Of a DNA stretch of 64,000 nt, positions 54,166 to 62,452 are shown piece after piece. The stretch is from Paenibacillus sp. 1781tsa1 (GTDB taxonomy: Bacteria > Bacillota > Bacilli > Paenibacillales > Paenibacillaceae). The translations under genes and the position numbers were made by a program. How positions within the stretch are numbered: the first letter of the stretch is position 1; each line of letters begins with the position of its first letter. The stretch lies in the NCBI RefSeq assembly GCF_024159265.1, contig NZ_JAMYWY010000001.1:6634001-6698000 (forward strand). The letters run 5' to 3'. The notes below the pieces were generated by a model that saw only the letters and a list, made by a program, of their open reading frames with translations, ran no database searches and was not told where the DNA came from.

Positions 54166-55404
54166 TTAGCGTCGATTGGCAACCTTGTCCCATTCTTTGT
54201 CGAGTGTATCTAGATAGTTGTCGATGTTTTGGTTCTGCAAAAAGGACTGTACGATGGAATTCAGCTGCACCGCAGCCGGAATATAGTGATCGGCAAAGTC
54301 TACAACCTTGCCCTGCTCAATATAAGGCATCAGTTCCTGCACGGCAGGATCATCTTGCTTCACATCTTCGACCGCAGAGAACAGCGTCTGTTCGTCAATG
54401 TATCTTCCGATATTTTCAGGCTTTAACAAAAATGCAATAAACGTCTCTGCCTGCTCGCGATTAGGCGTGTCTGCCGCAATGGTAAACAGAGAGTCGATCC
54501 CGTTCACCAGCTTAATCTCGCTTGCATCGTTGCCCGTTGGGAATGGGAAGAAACCGATGTCTACATTTGGGTTCGCTTTACGAATCTCTGAGATGGCCCA
54601 GGTTCCCTGGATGTACATGAAGGCTTCACCGTTAGCAAAAGCGCGGTTACCGTCCGAATAAGCTTTACCAAAGTTATCGCCGTGACCGTACTTCATGAGC
54701 TCCAGCTGTTTCTCAGCAACCTCTCCGTATTTCTCTTTGAACGTTACCTTGTTATCACGCCGCTCTTGGTAGAAATCAATACCGACCAGATTGGAAGCCA
54801 GTGCATTGAACGGCAGACTTGTCTGCCAGTCATCCTTGTATGTGAAGTAAAATGGAATCTCACCTGCATCTTTAATCTTTTGGGCGGTCGCGATAAGTTC
54901 ATCCCACGTCTTGGGCACGTCCAATCCCATTTCCTTAAACAACGTTTTGTTGTACATGATGCCGTTTGCATTCGTCGCGTAAGGAATACCCGTCACTTCG
55001 TCCATACCTGTGAGATCATTAAGCATTTGTATGTAGTTCGGATCAATCGTCTGGAGTAAGGAGCTGTCCGTCAGATCGGTGAAAATATCACTCTGGGCCA
55101 GGATTGAATACGTATCCGTTGCCCCCATGGCCATAATGTCCGGAATATCGTTTTTGACGACACGGGTCTTCAATACGGTCTCCGCATCTGGCGGATTCAC
55201 CTGTGTCACCTGAATATCGTCATGCTCCGCATTAAACGTTTTGATCAATTCGTCAAAGGTTGTTTTGGCTTCAGGCTTGTTCTGGAAAAATTCAATCTGC
55301 ACTTTGCCATTCGCGCTATCCCCACTGGTACAGGAAGATAGAAGTACAGCCATCATTCCGCATAGCAACATTGTCCCGAGAGCCTTGGTAAGCGTTGTTC
55401 TCAT
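54166..55404 (-). CDS. Sugar ABC transporter substrate-binding lipoprotein
   Basis: This 412-residue lipoprotein has lipobox LLSSC (Cys25) and a family 1 solute-binding fold (VQIEFFQNKPEAKTTFDELI, then TGIPYATNANGIMYNKTLFK and FMYIQGTWAISEIRKANPNV). GGGAGGTACAAC precedes the ATG. It is first in its importer operon. It differs clearly in sequence from the binding protein at 48128-49447, so the two importers carry different sugars. Confidence 0.92.
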   Translation of the reverse strand: MRTTLTKALGTMLLCGMMAVLLSSCTSGDSANGKVQIEFFQNKPEAKTTFDELIKTFNAEHDDIQVTQVNPPDAETVLKTRVVKNDIPDIMAMGATDTYSILAQSDIFTDLTDSSLLQTIDPNYIQMLNDLTGMDEVTGIPYATNANGIMYNKTLFKEMGLDVPKTWDELIATAQKIKDAGEIPFYFTYKDDWQTSLPFNALASNLVGIDFYQERRDNKVTFKEKYGEVAEKQLELMKYGHGDNFGKAYSDGNRAFANGEAFMYIQGTWAISEIRKANPNVDIGFFPFPTGNDASEIKLVNGIDSLFTIAADTPNREQAETFIAFLLKPENIGRYIDEQTLFSAVEDVKQDDPAVQELMPYIEQGKVVDFADHYIPAAVQLNSIVQSFLQNQNIDNYLDTLDKEWDKVANRR

Positions 55405-55444
55405 GTTGTACCTCCCTCAGCTTTAAAAATTGAACTAATGTGAT

Positions 55445-55624
55445 TTACACGGTGTCACTCCGATTGCAGTACCATCTTCCGATCGTTGTTATCCCCAGAT
55501 TTTTTTGATTCCCTTCCTCAAAGGGAAAATCCGGTTTTAGCGTATGCTTTCGAAGCAGCTTTCTTTCAGAAAGCTTTTAGCTTCGCTTCTTCAGATTGGT
55601 TCTGCACTCTCCGTGTTCGTGTAT
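55445..55624 (-). mobile_element. MITE-like element with inverted ends, copy 2
   Basis: This 180 bp unit is the inverted counterpart of 6431-6580. The ends are TTACAC and GTGTAT, and it shares CGGAGAGTGCAGAACCAATC, CTGAAGAAGCGAAGC, the CCCTT/AAGGG hairpin, ATCTGGGGATAA and AGATGGTACTGCAATCG. It carries about 30 extra bases forming a hairpin (AGCTTTCT/AGAAAGCT) that copy 1 lacks. It lies just upstream of the sugar-binding-protein gene and could influence its promoter. Confidence 0.75.
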
Positions 55625-55804
55625 ATCTTAGTTTCACTTTATATACGTAAGAATTTACCCATTCAAATGGTGAAATAACCATTTGGTTAATCCTTCCAAA
55701 CTAACTTCAATCTGAATGGATGATATAAGTCTTTATTATTTCTAAAACGATTTCGGTAAAAATGAATCAAGGCATTTCTTCCCATGACTCGAATTGGGCA
55801 TAAC

Positions 55805-55834
55805 AAAAAGGACACTGGATGATATCCAATGTCC
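55805..55834 (-). terminator. Terminator of lspA
   Basis: GGACATTGGAT pairs with ATCCAGTGTCC around ATC on the minus strand, followed by five T residues. Confidence 0.8.
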
Positions 55835-55880
55835 CTCATTTAATAAGCTTATATTCAGCACTGTAACGCTTTTATCCACG

Positions 55881-56372
55881 TTACGAACGTTCTGCTTTCG
55901 GCAAAGCATTACGTAAACGCTTGGCTCGATAACTCTGATATGCACGAATCAACATGCCGATGATGATCATGACCACACCGATGTTAATTGCAACATCAGC
56001 GAGATTCAAGATACCGCGTCCGGACGGAAATACGAGGAAATCCGTTACCCGAGCATAGATAAATCGATCGATCGCATTTCCTAAAGCCCCGCCGACCATA
56101 AAACCCGCGCCAGCTTGCATCCAGAAACCACGAATCTCACCTTTACTCCGGTAATACAGCATTCCCGCTATGAACAGAACAGCAATCACACCAAACAAAC
56201 GTGCATTTCCCTGAAACATGCTGCCCGCCATTCCACTGTTCTCATAATGCTGTAACTGCATGCCGGAGTCACCCAGTCTCATGACGTCGCCAACCTCCAT
56301 ATACATCCTCACTGCAATCTTGGTCCCCTGATCCACCAAAGTCACCAGCAGTGCTACAAAATAAAACAGCAT
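55881..56372 (-). CDS. lspA: Lipoprotein signal peptidase II
   Basis: This 163-residue membrane aspartyl protease removes signal peptides from prolipoproteins after lipid attachment. It has four hydrophobic segments. The two catalytic aspartates are Asp102 in LGNAIDRFIYARVTDF and Asp126 in ILNLADVAINIGV. A basic C-terminal tail follows (YRAKRLRNALPKAERS). The gene is alone, without the usual RluD neighbour. Many lipoproteins in this window would be its substrates. Confidence 0.92.
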   Translation of the reverse strand: MLFYFVALLVTLVDQGTKIAVRMYMEVGDVMRLGDSGMQLQHYENSGMAGSMFQGNARLFGVIAVLFIAGMLYYRSKGEIRGFWMQAGAGFMVGGALGNAIDRFIYARVTDFLVFPSGRGILNLADVAINIGVVMIIIGMLIRAYQSYRAKRLRNALPKAERS

Positions 56373-56612
56373 CGTGCTTCTCCTCCTGCCTACTTAGCGA
56401 TAACTTATTTTAACTTTAAGAGTTTTGAGTATATTAGGTTCCCTTCACTTTAACACAGCCTATATACGGTCTCCAAATGAGCCATCTTCAGCCACACCCA
56501 TAACGTCCACTAACATCGTCCAGTCAGCACTCGGAAGGTACTATACCCATTCATGTCGAATGTAGACATCAATCATATATGTAAAGGAGCTGCCTGTAAT
56601 TTGAACCTGACC

Positions 56613-57080
56613 ATGACAGAAAAATTAAAGGAAATGCAACAGGAAGAAATGGACTTGGTATTTGGCACATTTGATTCTCAAACAGCGCTTAACCTTGGCC
56701 TGCATCTGGTTGAAGAAGCGAAGCGTCGTTCACAGGCCGTGACGATCGACATTACCCTGAAGGGACATCGTCTCTTTTTGCATGCGATGGAAGGCACTCA
56801 TCCCGACAATGAAGACTGGATTCGACGCAAAAACAACGTGGTGAATCATTTCTCCTCTAGCTCTTGGCATACGGCCCTACGCCTTAGAAACGAGGGCCAG
56901 ACCCTTGAGCAAGACTTCAATCTGCCAACATCGGACTATGTACTGGCTGGCGGCGCTTTCCCGCTGATTCTGGAAAATGAGGGACCGGTCGGCACCATTA
57001 CAGTATCGGGTCTGCCTGATGAGGAAGACCATGATCTGGTCACGACAGGAATTCGCTCGTTTTTGTTGCAGCAAGAATAG
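56613..57080 (+). CDS. HbpS-like / UPF0303 family protein
   Basis: This ~155-residue protein resembles the HbpS-like heme-degrading/UPF0303 group: TFDSQTALNLGLHLVEEAKR, ITLKGHRLFLHAMEG, a central Trp/Arg-rich stretch WIRRKNNVVNHFSSSSWHTA, and the C-terminal GAFPLILENEGPVGTITVSG followed by GLPDEEDHDLV. The start is not certain: the ATG at 56613 fits the family, but the good AAAGGAG site lies 25 bases upstream and a TTG at 56601 is closer. Function by family may be heme or small-molecule binding. It stands between lspA and the convergent membrane-protein gene. Confidence 0.78.
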   Translation: MTEKLKEMQQEEMDLVFGTFDSQTALNLGLHLVEEAKRRSQAVTIDITLKGHRLFLHAMEGTHPDNEDWIRRKNNVVNHFSSSSWHTALRLRNEGQTLEQDFNLPTSDYVLAGGAFPLILENEGPVGTITVSGLPDEEDHDLVTTGIRSFLLQQE

Positions 57081-57089
57081 ATTAAACGT

Positions 57090-57136
57090 GTAAAAAGGCC
57101 CACCCTGATCTATATAGTAGATCTGGGTGGGCCTTA
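57090..57136 (-). terminator. Bidirectional terminator
   Basis: AAGGCCCACCCAGATCT pairs with AGATCAGGGTGGGCCTT around ACTATAT, with TTTTTAC following on the minus strand. It separates the convergent HbpS-like and HAAS-like genes. Confidence 0.75.
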
Positions 57137-57154
57137 CTATCCAAAGCAGCATGC

Positions 57155-58132
57155 TCAGGACGGATTTTTGCTTTTCATAATATGGTACACATTGCTAAAG
57201 CTACCGGAGAGAATACCGGTAATCGGAAATATGGCCCAATTGATATCCCACCGTTGATATACAAAGCCTGTGAACAAGAAGATGGCTGTCGCCAGCGGCC
57301 ATACAATCGCTTCCACGGCTCTCACAACCTTGACTTCTTGCTTCTTCTCTGCCGTCAACTGGTGCTTCTCCAGCAAGTTCGTGTAAGCCCCCTGAATATT
57401 TCCGTAATATACAAACAAGAATACTCCTACTCCAGCCATGACCATAAAGGCAGATACACCATAAGAGGCGTAGTTATCATTGATAGAGGAGGCTGCGAAA
57501 ATAAACACAGGAGACAGAATGCACAGGCACACACCCGTAATGATGGCTATACGGTAAGTCAGAGCGAAGCTCTCCCGACTATGCTGAATACTCATTTTAA
57601 GTGTATAAGGAAGTTGGAAGCCCTTCTCCATATAATTGAAGCGTTCCAGCTTCATGCCACTGTGAATGAACATGCCTACCGCAATGGCAATCAGCACGAA
57701 CATGCCGATCAGGCCCAGTACAGCCCCCGTTTCCACCGAACGGTTGGCAGCTGAAGTGGCATAGTTCTCAAATAAAGTATCCATGAAAATCAGAAACGCC
57801 ACACCCAACGCGCACAATAAAACACCCAGCCCGATCCAAAATCCGGCATTTCTTTTGGCAGTGGTATATGCGTAGGCTTCTTCTTCCGTCAGCACAGGTA
57901 CTGCCTCTTCCGAACTGACTGGCTCAATACCGAGTTCCGCAGTTAACTCCTCGATATTACCAAATTCCGAGATCACAATGCCGATGGCTTCATTCTCCGA
58001 CTTGCCTTCCCGCTTCAATTCCAGGTACTTATCTTCCATTCCCGAAAGTAGCTCTTGCTTCAGATGCTCCACCTCGGGTGTCTTCGGCAGACCAGCAAAC
58101 ATGTTCTCCAGATACACCATAATTGTCTCCAT
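57155..58132 (-). CDS. HAAS-like polytopic membrane protein
   Basis: This 325-residue protein begins with a cytosolic helical region of about 85 residues (METIMVYLENMFAGLPKTPE, then EFGNIEELTAELGIEP) of the HAAS/permease-prefix type, then six or so membrane helices in two groups. It lies six bases after the PadR gene stop, a pairing common in Firmicutes in which the PadR regulator and the membrane protein work together. Biochemical function is unknown. Confidence 0.82.
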   Translation of the reverse strand: METIMVYLENMFAGLPKTPEVEHLKQELLSGMEDKYLELKREGKSENEAIGIVISEFGNIEELTAELGIEPVSSEEAVPVLTEEEAYAYTTAKRNAGFWIGLGVLLCALGVAFLIFMDTLFENYATSAANRSVETGAVLGLIGMFVLIAIAVGMFIHSGMKLERFNYMEKGFQLPYTLKMSIQHSRESFALTYRIAIITGVCLCILSPVFIFAASSINDNYASYGVSAFMVMAGVGVFLFVYYGNIQGAYTNLLEKHQLTAEKKQEVKVVRAVEAIVWPLATAIFLFTGFVYQRWDINWAIFPITGILSGSFSNVYHIMKSKNPS

Positions 58133-58138
58133 GTTCCG

Positions 58139-58468
58139 TCACAACTCCCTGATAAATAGATTAACAACCTCCTGCGTAACCTTCCATTCCTCACACTTTT
58201 CTCTGTAATAGTCGAGGCCGGGCGGCGTAATCCGGTAATAAGTACGACGCTTCCCCAGGCTGTTCTCATCCAGATAAAACGATTCAATATAACCGTTCTT
58301 CTCCAATCGGGTGAAGGCCGAGTATAATGTCGTTTCCTTCATGACGTACTTTTCCTCTGTCAGCTGTCTGATGTTCTTGGAAATCTCGTAGCCGTACGAC
58401 TCCCCTTCGAGCAGCATGTAGAGGATCAGCGTATCATTGTAGCCACGTATAACGTCACTGCTGATCAC
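58139..58468 (-). CDS. PadR-family transcriptional regulator
   Basis: This 109-residue winged-helix repressor has the PadR signature: LILYMLLEGESYGYEISKNI, then KETTLYSAFTRLEKNGYIES and a wing, RRTYYRITPPGLDYY. A perfect-looking inverted repeat with 18-base arms overlaps its promoter, so it probably represses its own operon. The effector is unknown. The operon ends with the membrane-protein gene. Confidence 0.92.
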   Translation of the reverse strand: MISSDVIRGYNDTLILYMLLEGESYGYEISKNIRQLTEEKYVMKETTLYSAFTRLEKNGYIESFYLDENSLGKRRTYYRITPPGLDYYREKCEEWKVTQEVVNLFIREL

Positions 58469-58488
58469 AAAAGATACTCCTCCTCGTT

Positions 58489-58543
58489 ACTTCATCTGTC
58501 GTAGTAGTTGAAGTATAGCACAATTTACTACGACAGGTGAAGT
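58489..58543. promoter_or_regulatory. PadR operon promoter with long inverted repeat
   Basis: ACTTCATCTGTCGTAGTA (58489-58506) and the complement of TACTACGACAGGTGAAGT (58526-58543) match at 17 of 18 positions, with a 19-base spacer. On the minus strand TTCACC (58536-58541) and TATACT (58512-58517) form a promoter with 18-base spacing. The upstream arm covers the -35 box and the downstream arm lies just past the -10 box, fitting repression by the PadR protein. Confidence 0.75.
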
Positions 58544-58565
58544 AGTTATTCAGAAAATGGGCAAT

Positions 58566-58597
58566 AAAAAATCCGTACCTGGGATAGGCACGGATTT
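58566..58597. terminator. Terminator between PadR promoter and nucleoside hydrolase
   Basis: AAAATCCGTGCCT pairs with GGTACGGATTTT around ATCCCA, with T-runs on both strands. It ends the nucleoside hydrolase transcript on the minus strand. Confidence 0.8.
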
Positions 58598-58628
58598 TCT
58601 TCTTTTTCCTGCATTTAAATTCCTGCGT

Positions 58629-59576
58629 TTATTGGATCGCTGAGAGAACATCCAGCAACATGGATTTGAACTTCGGCCGATCAATGGCCTCACAGACGCG
58701 TACATTCGGCTCTTTGCCAAAACGTCCGTTAATATCAACCACACTGTATCCCCGTGTCAGCTCTCCTGCCGCTTCGACATCCACATAATACTGACCCGAC
58801 TTGGTCATGATGGATTCATCTGCTGCAGCAGCCATCAGCAACGTATCGGGATGAGTGGTGCCATTCAGCTTATGTACCGACTTGTTGAACTGCATAACCA
58901 CTTTGTTGATAGCGGTGAAGAAATTGGCACCCGATGTACCCAGAGCCGCAATCTCTGCATGATCGTCATCGTCCATCACTGAGTATTGGGTACACATCTC
59001 CCAACCAACCATTGTGATCGGAATGCCCGCATGCAGTACAATTTTCGCTGCTTCCGGGTCTACGTAGAAGTTATACTCCGCCGCCGGGGTGATATTGCCC
59101 AGTGCATTATTCGTTCCGCCCATGATGTACAGGTGAGCAATCTCTGGAATAATCGTTGGGTCTTTCTGGATCGCCATGGCAATATTGGTCAGCGGGGCAA
59201 TTGCCAGCAGTTCAATTTCACCTGGATGTGCATGCACCTTCTCAATGATAAAATCAACCGCATGCCCGCTCTCGGGACGCTGATCAGCCTTCGGGAAATG
59301 CGCGCCGCCCATGCCGTCATCGCCATGCACGTCTTCCACTGTACGGTGCTGAGCTTTACCGTAGGCCATTAGCGGTCGCTCGCATCCTTTATACACAGGC
59401 ACCTTGCCGCCATGTCCAGCAACCTGGACCGTGTACAGGGCATTTTCAACCTCTTGGTCGAATTGTACGTTACCGCCCGTAATGGTGATACCTTCCACCT
59501 GAAAGTGATGCAATGCCGTCAGGATCGCAATCGTATCGTCTCCTGCTGTATCTGTATCGATGATGACTCTTCTCAT
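58629..59576 (-). CDS. Nucleoside hydrolase, IUNH family
   Basis: This 315-residue enzyme splits the glycosidic bond of purine or pyrimidine nucleosides. The calcium- and ribose-binding motif at residues 7-14 reads DTDTAGDD, a variant of the common DTDPGxDD. ALLAIAPLTNIAMAI-like and MGGTNNALGNITPAAEYNFY segments complete the active site. AAGGAGCGCGGCATC precedes the ATG. It lies 58 bases downstream of the YjfL-like gene on the same strand and may be transcribed with it. Substrate unknown. Confidence 0.9.
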   Translation of the reverse strand: MRRVIIDTDTAGDDTIAILTALHHFQVEGITITGGNVQFDQEVENALYTVQVAGHGGKVPVYKGCERPLMAYGKAQHRTVEDVHGDDGMGGAHFPKADQRPESGHAVDFIIEKVHAHPGEIELLAIAPLTNIAMAIQKDPTIIPEIAHLYIMGGTNNALGNITPAAEYNFYVDPEAAKIVLHAGIPITMVGWEMCTQYSVMDDDDHAEIAALGTSGANFFTAINKVVMQFNKSVHKLNGTTHPDTLLMAAAADESIMTKSGQYYVDVEAAGELTRGYSVVDINGRFGKEPNVRVCEAIDRPKFKSMLLDVLSAIQ

Positions 59577-59634
59577 GATGCCGCGCTCCTTCTTCCGTTT
59601 ATATAGTACATTCTATAAAACACTATGTCTTATT

Positions 59635-60039
59635 TTACATCAAAAATGTACCGATGACGATGGAAACGCCGATGATAATCGAGCGCAGCAGCTGTGCTAC
59701 CGCCATATTTCCTCGTGCAATTTCGTCACATACCCGCATTTTCGGAATCAGGAAATCAAATATAATATAGACCAGGCACAACACAATAATTCCAAGCGCC
59801 GACCACAGCAGCATATCCAGCCACGAATGCGTCGAGAAAGACACCATGCCTACGATAATACACAGTCCCAGCAATTTGCTACCCATATACATGCCTGCCG
59901 CCTCGTTCCCTTTGGCGATTTCCTCACTATCGTTATACCGGGTCAATTTGCTAAAAGCGAAATATCCACACACCAATACCACCAGCAGAATGCCTACACC
60001 CACCGCAACATTCAGCAAGTTCAATCCCAAGTTCTCCAT
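59635..60039 (-). CDS. DUF350 membrane protein, YjfL-like
   Basis: This 134-residue protein has about four membrane helices in two repeats: LNVAVGVGILLVVLVCGYFA and LLGLCIIVGMVSFSTHSWLD, then LWSALGIIVLCLVYIIFDFL and a final helix. The pattern is that of DUF350 proteins such as E. coli YjfL. It overlaps the end of the glutathionylspermidine synthase-like gene by 19 bases, as the same pair is linked in the E. coli yjf locus. Function is unknown. Confidence 0.85.
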   Translation of the reverse strand: MENLGLNLLNVAVGVGILLVVLVCGYFAFSKLTRYNDSEEIAKGNEAAGMYMGSKLLGLCIIVGMVSFSTHSWLDMLLWSALGIIVLCLVYIIFDFLIPKMRVCDEIARGNMAVAQLLRSIIIGVSIVIGTFLM

Positions 60040-61421
60040 TCCTTCTCCTCCTCATCATTCATCCGTTCACGAACTGTAGCCGCGCAATAATAGGCCATAT
60101 CTCCGGTTACTTTCTCCCCGACCCGTGGTAACAACCCCGCCAAACGCCCACCGATAACAAACACCCCTGTAAGCAGATAACCGCTGTATGCGCCATCTTC
60201 CGTTTCGATCACGGCCTGCTCCATCGGAACCAGCTGCTGATAGATCTTGGGCTGATTTTCGTAATAAGCTGTAATCTCTTCATCCTCTTCTGTCGCTCCA
60301 GTTGCAAGATCGGATTCCAGTTTCTCGTTAAAGGAATACTCTATATTCTGCTTTCCAAAGGCATTGTCCGTTCCTCCATCCAGCAAAAGAGTTCCTCTGC
60401 CTTCGCGCCCCCAATAACTCTTGGCTACATATGGCATGGCGTTCAGCTCGAAGGGTTCAGCCGAAAAATAGGTTGGAAGCAGATATCGGGAAATCACGTC
60501 CATCTCTGTATCATCAAAGAGGGTAAACCCGCAATATTCCGGGGTTTGCTCATTACGCTCGTAGAGCGACCAGATCGCCGCCATGAAACCTTTGCTCTGC
60601 ATGAGCACATGCTGAACGGGATTCATCAGGCCCAATCGTCCCTCCCGTACAAGATCAAGAAGCGCAGCCCCAATGTCCACCCCTGTTGTCTCATCCCGAT
60701 CATCAACCAGATATTCCAGTGGATAGAGGCGGTAGAGCAGATTAATCTCCCGACCTTTATGGTAAAGCGCCTCTCCCGGAACAATCTCCAGTTCCTCCAG
60801 CGGGGCATAACAGGCTTCGTATCCAGCTTCCTGACAACGTCTCATCAGGTACTCGGTATTCGTTCGATCTTCGACATGTTCCCCAAAAGAAGTGAACGTC
60901 ACGGGGCCCTGTAACCCCTGCGCTGCATAGAATTCCAGCCACATTCTGAAGCATTCCCGAATACACGTATCCATCTCCGCAGATGGTGCAGTCAACGCAG
61001 CATTTCCTGCAAGGCCGACCAGGATACCTTCCAGTGCAGCTACCTCTGGGATACCCGTAGGGGTGTCCGTATTATTTTCAATACACTTCGGTCCAGTCTC
61101 TCCAATAATCCAGTCCTGGCGGGTAATCCCTCCAGTCACCATCTCCATACGCGCCGCCGGAATAAGCCCGGGATGGATACCCAATTGATGCTCCAAAAAA
61201 GAATCCGGCATATATTGCTGGATAAATCGCATCACTTTACAGTAAATGCCGTCTAGCGCCTCGGCTGCGGCACGCAGCTCTTGTACCTCCGAGGGAGAAT
61301 AGACCGTCAATGCAGGCACACAATACTGCTTCCCATACATTCGATGATATGGAATCTGTTGTTCCGTTTCGCCCTGAAATACTTCTTCGTGACTAAACGG
61401 TAGTTGAACCAATTGCCTCAT
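60021..61421 (-). CDS. Glutathionylspermidine synthase-like ATP-grasp, YjfC-like
   Basis: This 466-residue protein has the C-terminal ATP-grasp fold of glutathionylspermidine synthase without the amidase half. Motifs include WIIGETGPKCIENNTDTPTG, LVDDRDETTGVDIGAALLDL, YVAKSYWGREGRGTLLLDGG and GYLLTGVFVIGGRLAGLLPR. The ATG at 61421 has GGGAGGATAACCGG upstream, four bases after the lipoprotein stop. An earlier frame would run back through that gene. Whether it ligates glutathione-like peptides to a polyamine is not known, because glutathione is rare in this group. Confidence 0.85.
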   Translation of the reverse strand: MRQLVQLPFSHEEVFQGETEQQIPYHRMYGKQYCVPALTVYSPSEVQELRAAAEALDGIYCKVMRFIQQYMPDSFLEHQLGIHPGLIPAARMEMVTGGITRQDWIIGETGPKCIENNTDTPTGIPEVAALEGILVGLAGNAALTAPSAEMDTCIRECFRMWLEFYAAQGLQGPVTFTSFGEHVEDRTNTEYLMRRCQEAGYEACYAPLEELEIVPGEALYHKGREINLLYRLYPLEYLVDDRDETTGVDIGAALLDLVREGRLGLMNPVQHVLMQSKGFMAAIWSLYERNEQTPEYCGFTLFDDTEMDVISRYLLPTYFSAEPFELNAMPYVAKSYWGREGRGTLLLDGGTDNAFGKQNIEYSFNEKLESDLATGATEEDEEITAYYENQPKIYQQLVPMEQAVIETEDGAYSGYLLTGVFVIGGRLAGLLPRVGEKVTGDMAYYCAATVRERMNDEEEKEWRTWD

Positions 61422-61425
61422 CCGG

Positions 61426-61710
61426 TTATCCTCCCGAACTGCGGAAGAAGCTACCAAAGCCGCTTGATTTAGACTTGGATTTGCTATAGGAGCTGTTACT
61501 GTCCTTATTGCTTCGATACGATGACCCGCCATAGTAGTAGTGCCCACTGCTGGAATCATATTCACATCCGGTATCATACTCCGGGTCACATTCATCATTG
61601 TTGCTGCCGCAACCGGATAACACAGCAGGAACCGCCAGCATCAGGGAGAAAGCAACCAGCTTCGCTTTTGATCCGGGTTTCGATGCTTGCCCCCGCTCTT
61701 GCTCACTCAT
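61426..61710 (-). CDS. Small Tyr/Ser-rich lipoprotein, YjfM-like
   Basis: This 94-residue exported lipoprotein has lipobox VLSGC with Cys34 after an unusually long, positively charged N-region. The mature part is short and starts with acidic CDPEYDTGCEYDSSSGHY, then YYGGSSYRS and a Ser/Lys-rich end. It plays the role of DUF1190-like YjfM in the yjf-type operon. The start overlaps the preceding stop by one base (TGATG). Function unknown. Confidence 0.78.
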   Translation of the reverse strand: MSEQERGQASKPGSKAKLVAFSLMLAVPAVLSGCGSNNDECDPEYDTGCEYDSSSGHYYYGGSSYRSNKDSNSSYSKSKSKSSGFGSFFRSSGG

Positions 61711-62177
61711 CACAGATCCACCTCTTTCATATAAAACAACACTTTCTTGCGATCCGCATCCAGCACGGAATACAGGAACTCATACGTCTTGCCATCCCGA
61801 ACCATGTAATGGTCGAGCAGTTGCTCGGCAAGCTCCATCGTATAGGTGGATGACGCTGTGAGTTCCAACTCCTGAAATGAACTTCCATTCCACAACATAT
61901 ACTCTGCACTGTACATGGAGGACATTTTGCACATCGCCAGCGCAGCACCCGCAATGGCTGCACCGTACTCGTCCGGCATCTGTTGCTCATACGCCGTCAC
62001 GTATACTGCATGTTCCCGCCCATCCTGGCATTCATTGGACAGATGCGCCCAGAGTTTGTTTTTCACCAAGGTGGCATCCACCAGTTTGCGCATGAACAGT
62101 TCATCTCGTGTGACTGAAGTCTGTTCCAGCACCCCCGTCTCCGCCTGTCGATCATCCGACCAACTCCGATACGTCAA
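61710..62177 (-). CDS. Unrecognised first gene of YjfLMC-like operon
   Basis: This 155-residue soluble protein has no motif I recognise. It contains LFMRKLVDATLVKNKLWAHL, ANSEC-like Asn/Cys pairs, a central GAAIAGAALAMCKMSSMYSA and a C-terminal YEFLYSVLDADRKKVLFYMK. By position it corresponds to the upstream genes of yjf-type operons. The start is uncertain. A TTG at 62177 gives MTYRSWSDDR, but the good GGGAGG site is 21 bases away and would better serve an in-frame ATC at 62189, a non-canonical start. Confidence 0.7.
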   Translation of the reverse strand: MTYRSWSDDRQAETGVLEQTSVTRDELFMRKLVDATLVKNKLWAHLSNECQDGREHAVYVTAYEQQMPDEYGAAIAGAALAMCKMSSMYSAEYMLWNGSSFQELELTASSTYTMELAEQLLDHYMVRDGKTYEFLYSVLDADRKKVLFYMKEVDL

Positions 62178-62389
62178 TGAATAATAGATACCGATAACCT
62201 CCCTTTTTGCGAGCTCTTAGGTGAGCCGTTTCAATTCATACAAACGTATTTAACGCATGTAGAGGTAAAAAGTTCCACTAGTGAATCAATTTCACAATAC
62301 CTTTAGCTGCTTCAATCAAGTTGACGATGCTACATTCGTGCTTTAACGCTCTCTTGGCTAACACAAGGCGTATGGTATTTAACCCCGGT

Positions 62390-62418
62390 CAAAAAGGCCG
62401 GAAATGATTCTCCGACCT
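62390..62418 (-). terminator. Terminator of ABC-F gene
   Basis: GGTCGGA pairs with TTCCGGCC around GAATCA on the minus strand, followed by five T residues. The preceding 62190-62389 shows only a short inverted repeat (GTGAA/TTCAC near 62281) and no gene. Confidence 0.75.
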
Positions 62419-62452
62419 CGCTTGTTCCATCTTATGCTCATGCCATTCTGAC

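Larger units (their letters stand above)
55405..55880. other. Intergenic region with MITE-like element and terminator
   Basis: This stretch holds the second copy of the inverted-end element (55445-55624), an A+T-rich tract with no convincing open frame, and the lspA terminator at 55805-55834. The importer promoter must lie between the element and the binding-protein start or within the element itself. Confidence 0.5.
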
